Of a DNA stretch of 7,116 nt, positions 6,030 to 7,116 are shown piece by piece. The position numbers were made by a program, and so were the translations under genes. This stretch comes from an uncultured Cellvibrio sp. Lineage in GTDB: Bacteria > Pseudomonadota > Gammaproteobacteria > Pseudomonadales > Cellvibrionaceae. Each line of letters opens with the position of its first letter. Within the stretch, counting starts at the first letter, position 1. The DNA lies in NCBI GenBank assembly GCA_946482345.1, contig CAMLRJ010000174.1, positions 1-7,116 of the forward strand. The letters are read 5' to 3'. A model generated the notes under the pieces. It was not told where the DNA came from, made no database searches, and saw only the letters and a program-made list of their open reading frames with translations.

Positions 6030-7116
6030 TTAGACCACATCTTGGCGCCCTAGACTCATCAAATATTCCACAAAATTGTGAAAATCATTAGATGTTTTCA
6101 TAGCATGGTCGTAAGAAAATTGATGAATCAGTAGATTTCGCACGTGATTAACTGACACTTTACCAAAGCGCTTCACGAACACGTTTTTTGTAACTAGCCC
6201 TTGTTCTGGAGCTTGAAATTCATCTCCACTGAGCCCAGCTGCAATCCAAGCCTCAATTGAAGGGTGCGCGAAAAATGAAGTTATATTTTTCGCGCCACTA
6301 TCCGAAATCATTGACCTTAACTGCTGTCGATTCTGTTCCAACTCTGGTTCTGACTCTGAGTCACTATCGAGTAGAACGATTACGTGTTCGAATATCTTTG
6401 CGTATTGGGCAACGACTGTCTTGAAGTTGTTCAGCACGTTATATTTGCCGTACGTTGGGATAATAACGAACTGTTGTGTCAGGTTTAGCTCACCTACGAG
6501 GAATGAGACAAATAACCGATCAATTTCACCCTCTACGATTACGCAAATTCGGCTTTTTGACCCAGAGTCTTCTTGATCTTCCTCCTTGGGTGTAGCAATT
6601 GTCTTTTCGAGTTCCTTCATCCAGGTGACTAACTTTTGTTCGAAGTCAACGATGGAAATAAATGGTGCAATCCAATTATTTACTTTCTGCTTTGTTATCC
6701 AATCCAAGAGATCAAATAACTCGTTCTTTTCCGCGTAAGCAGGAACAAAAGACGATAAAAATTGATTTCTACGACGTGTTTCCTTTTCATCCAGCGTTCG
6801 CTGCCGAGCAAATGTAACTACAGGGATTCCTTTACCGTGCGCGGTGATCAGCTCTATCCAGGTAATGGAGAGGTCTTTTGCTAAAACTTGAATTGAGTAC
6901 TTCTTTTTCTTGCCAGTCTTCGTCACTCCTAGAATTTCAAATGCTTGGTCCGGTATTGTTGGCAAACGCGCACCTGCATATTTTCCACCGTATCGTTTGT
7001 CGATCAAACATATGACCAAGTCTGATTCTGCTACAGCCTCAATGCACTGATCATGCGAGTGCAGCCCCACTCGTGCGGGAAAGGTTGGACTTTCGTGAAA
7101 GAGAACCTCGTGGCCA
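6030..7116 (-). CDS. DUF4062/TIR-like domain fused to a TOPRIM domain (5' partial)
   Basis: The frame is open to the right edge, so the true start lies outside; a GTG at 7070 is internal because family-like sequence continues upstream of it (VLFHESPTFPARVGLHSHD). The N-terminal half resembles DUF4062, a TIR/nucleoside-deoxyribosyltransferase-like fold: LHSHDQCIEAVAESDLVICL, IDKRYGGKYAG, then SITWIELITAHGKGIPVVTF (7067-6807). An acidic linker follows (about 6595-6555). The C-terminal half looks like TOPRIM: VEGEID (6536-6519) supplies the Glu, LLDSDSE supplies the DxD pair (6368-6360), and HPSIEAW (6266-6246) resembles the later conserved Glu-Trp motif of OLD/RloB-type TOPRIM proteins. Expected activity is metal-dependent nucleic-acid cleavage, with the N-terminal domain as sensor or effector. 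A role in phage defence is inference. It is probably cytoplasmic and in an operon with the small gene downstream. Confidence 0.75.
   Translation of the reverse strand, partial: GHEVLFHESPTFPARVGLHSHDQCIEAVAESDLVICLIDKRYGGKYAGARLPTIPDQAFEILGVTKTGKKKKYSIQVLAKDLSITWIELITAHGKGIPVVTFARQRTLDEKETRRRNQFLSSFVPAYAEKNELFDLLDWITKQKVNNWIAPFISIVDFEQKLVTWMKELEKTIATPKEEDQEDSGSKSRICVIVEGEIDRLFVSFLVGELNLTQQFVIIPTYGKYNVLNNFKTVVAQYAKIFEHVIVLLDSDSESEPELEQNRQQLRSMISDSGAKNITSFFAHPSIEAWIAAGLSGDEFQAPEQGLVTKNVFVKRFGKVSVNHVRNLLIHQFSYDHAMKTSNDFHNFVEYLMSLGRQDVV

Noticed and set aside
5605..6038. Integron-like core sites: both minus-strand stops lie in RYYYAAC-type words (ACCTAAC at 5616-5610 region and GTCTAAC at 6035-6029), as in gene cassettes.
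   Set aside because: No matching GTTRRRY partner with paired L boxes follows at 57-141 bases in either case, and the gap between the two genes is far too short for an attC site. The words are short and overlap ordinary TAA stops.

Overview
The window looks like chromosomal DNA of a plant-polysaccharide-degrading gammaproteobacterium, most probably Cellvibrio or a close relative. The main reason is the GH10 xylanase at the left end, which from memory closely resembles the Cellvibrio mixtus Xyn10B type: a twin-arginine-like N-terminus and the same motif order. The outer-membrane porin and the secreted metalloprotease with FG-GAP/VCBS repeats fit the same lifestyle. No database search was possible, so the genus is an inference.

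Layout. (1) 1-1273, plus strand: the last 12 codons of an unidentified gene, a short leader with an operator-like inverted repeat, and a complete GH10 endo-xylanase. (2) 1283-2760, minus strand: a complete outer-membrane porin of the alginate-export-like type. It is convergent with the xylanase, ends in tandem hairpin terminators, and is preceded by a near-consensus sigma-54 (-24/-12) promoter and a long imperfect palindrome. The 10-base word TCATGCAAAT occurs in both the xylanase and the porin upstream regions, which suggests a shared regulator. (3) 2968-5023, minus strand: a secreted zinc metalloprotease with an astacin-like HExxHxxGxxHEQ site, followed by seven tandem repeats with an exact 63-residue period, probably a seven-bladed beta-propeller. 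It ends in a perfect-palindrome terminator. (4) 5024-5609: an AT-rich region of about 590 bases without an intact gene. It holds small palindromes and a decayed partial copy of the neighbouring small gene. (5) 5610-7116, minus strand: a likely two-gene operon unrelated to xylan use. The first gene (5' end outside the window) encodes a DUF4062/TIR-like N-terminal domain fused to a C-terminal TOPRIM nuclease-like domain. The second is a 128-134 residue protein I do not recognise.

Functional reading. The left half is carbohydrate metabolism: a xylanase and a porin that may admit xylo-oligosaccharides, possibly co-regulated. The metalloprotease is an independent exoenzyme. The right end is the best candidate for an undescribed system. 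A STAND/TIR-like sensor or effector fold fused to a TOPRIM domain, with a small partner gene and a decayed duplicate of that partner beside it, is the kind of architecture found in anti-phage defence loci. That role is inference from domain logic only.
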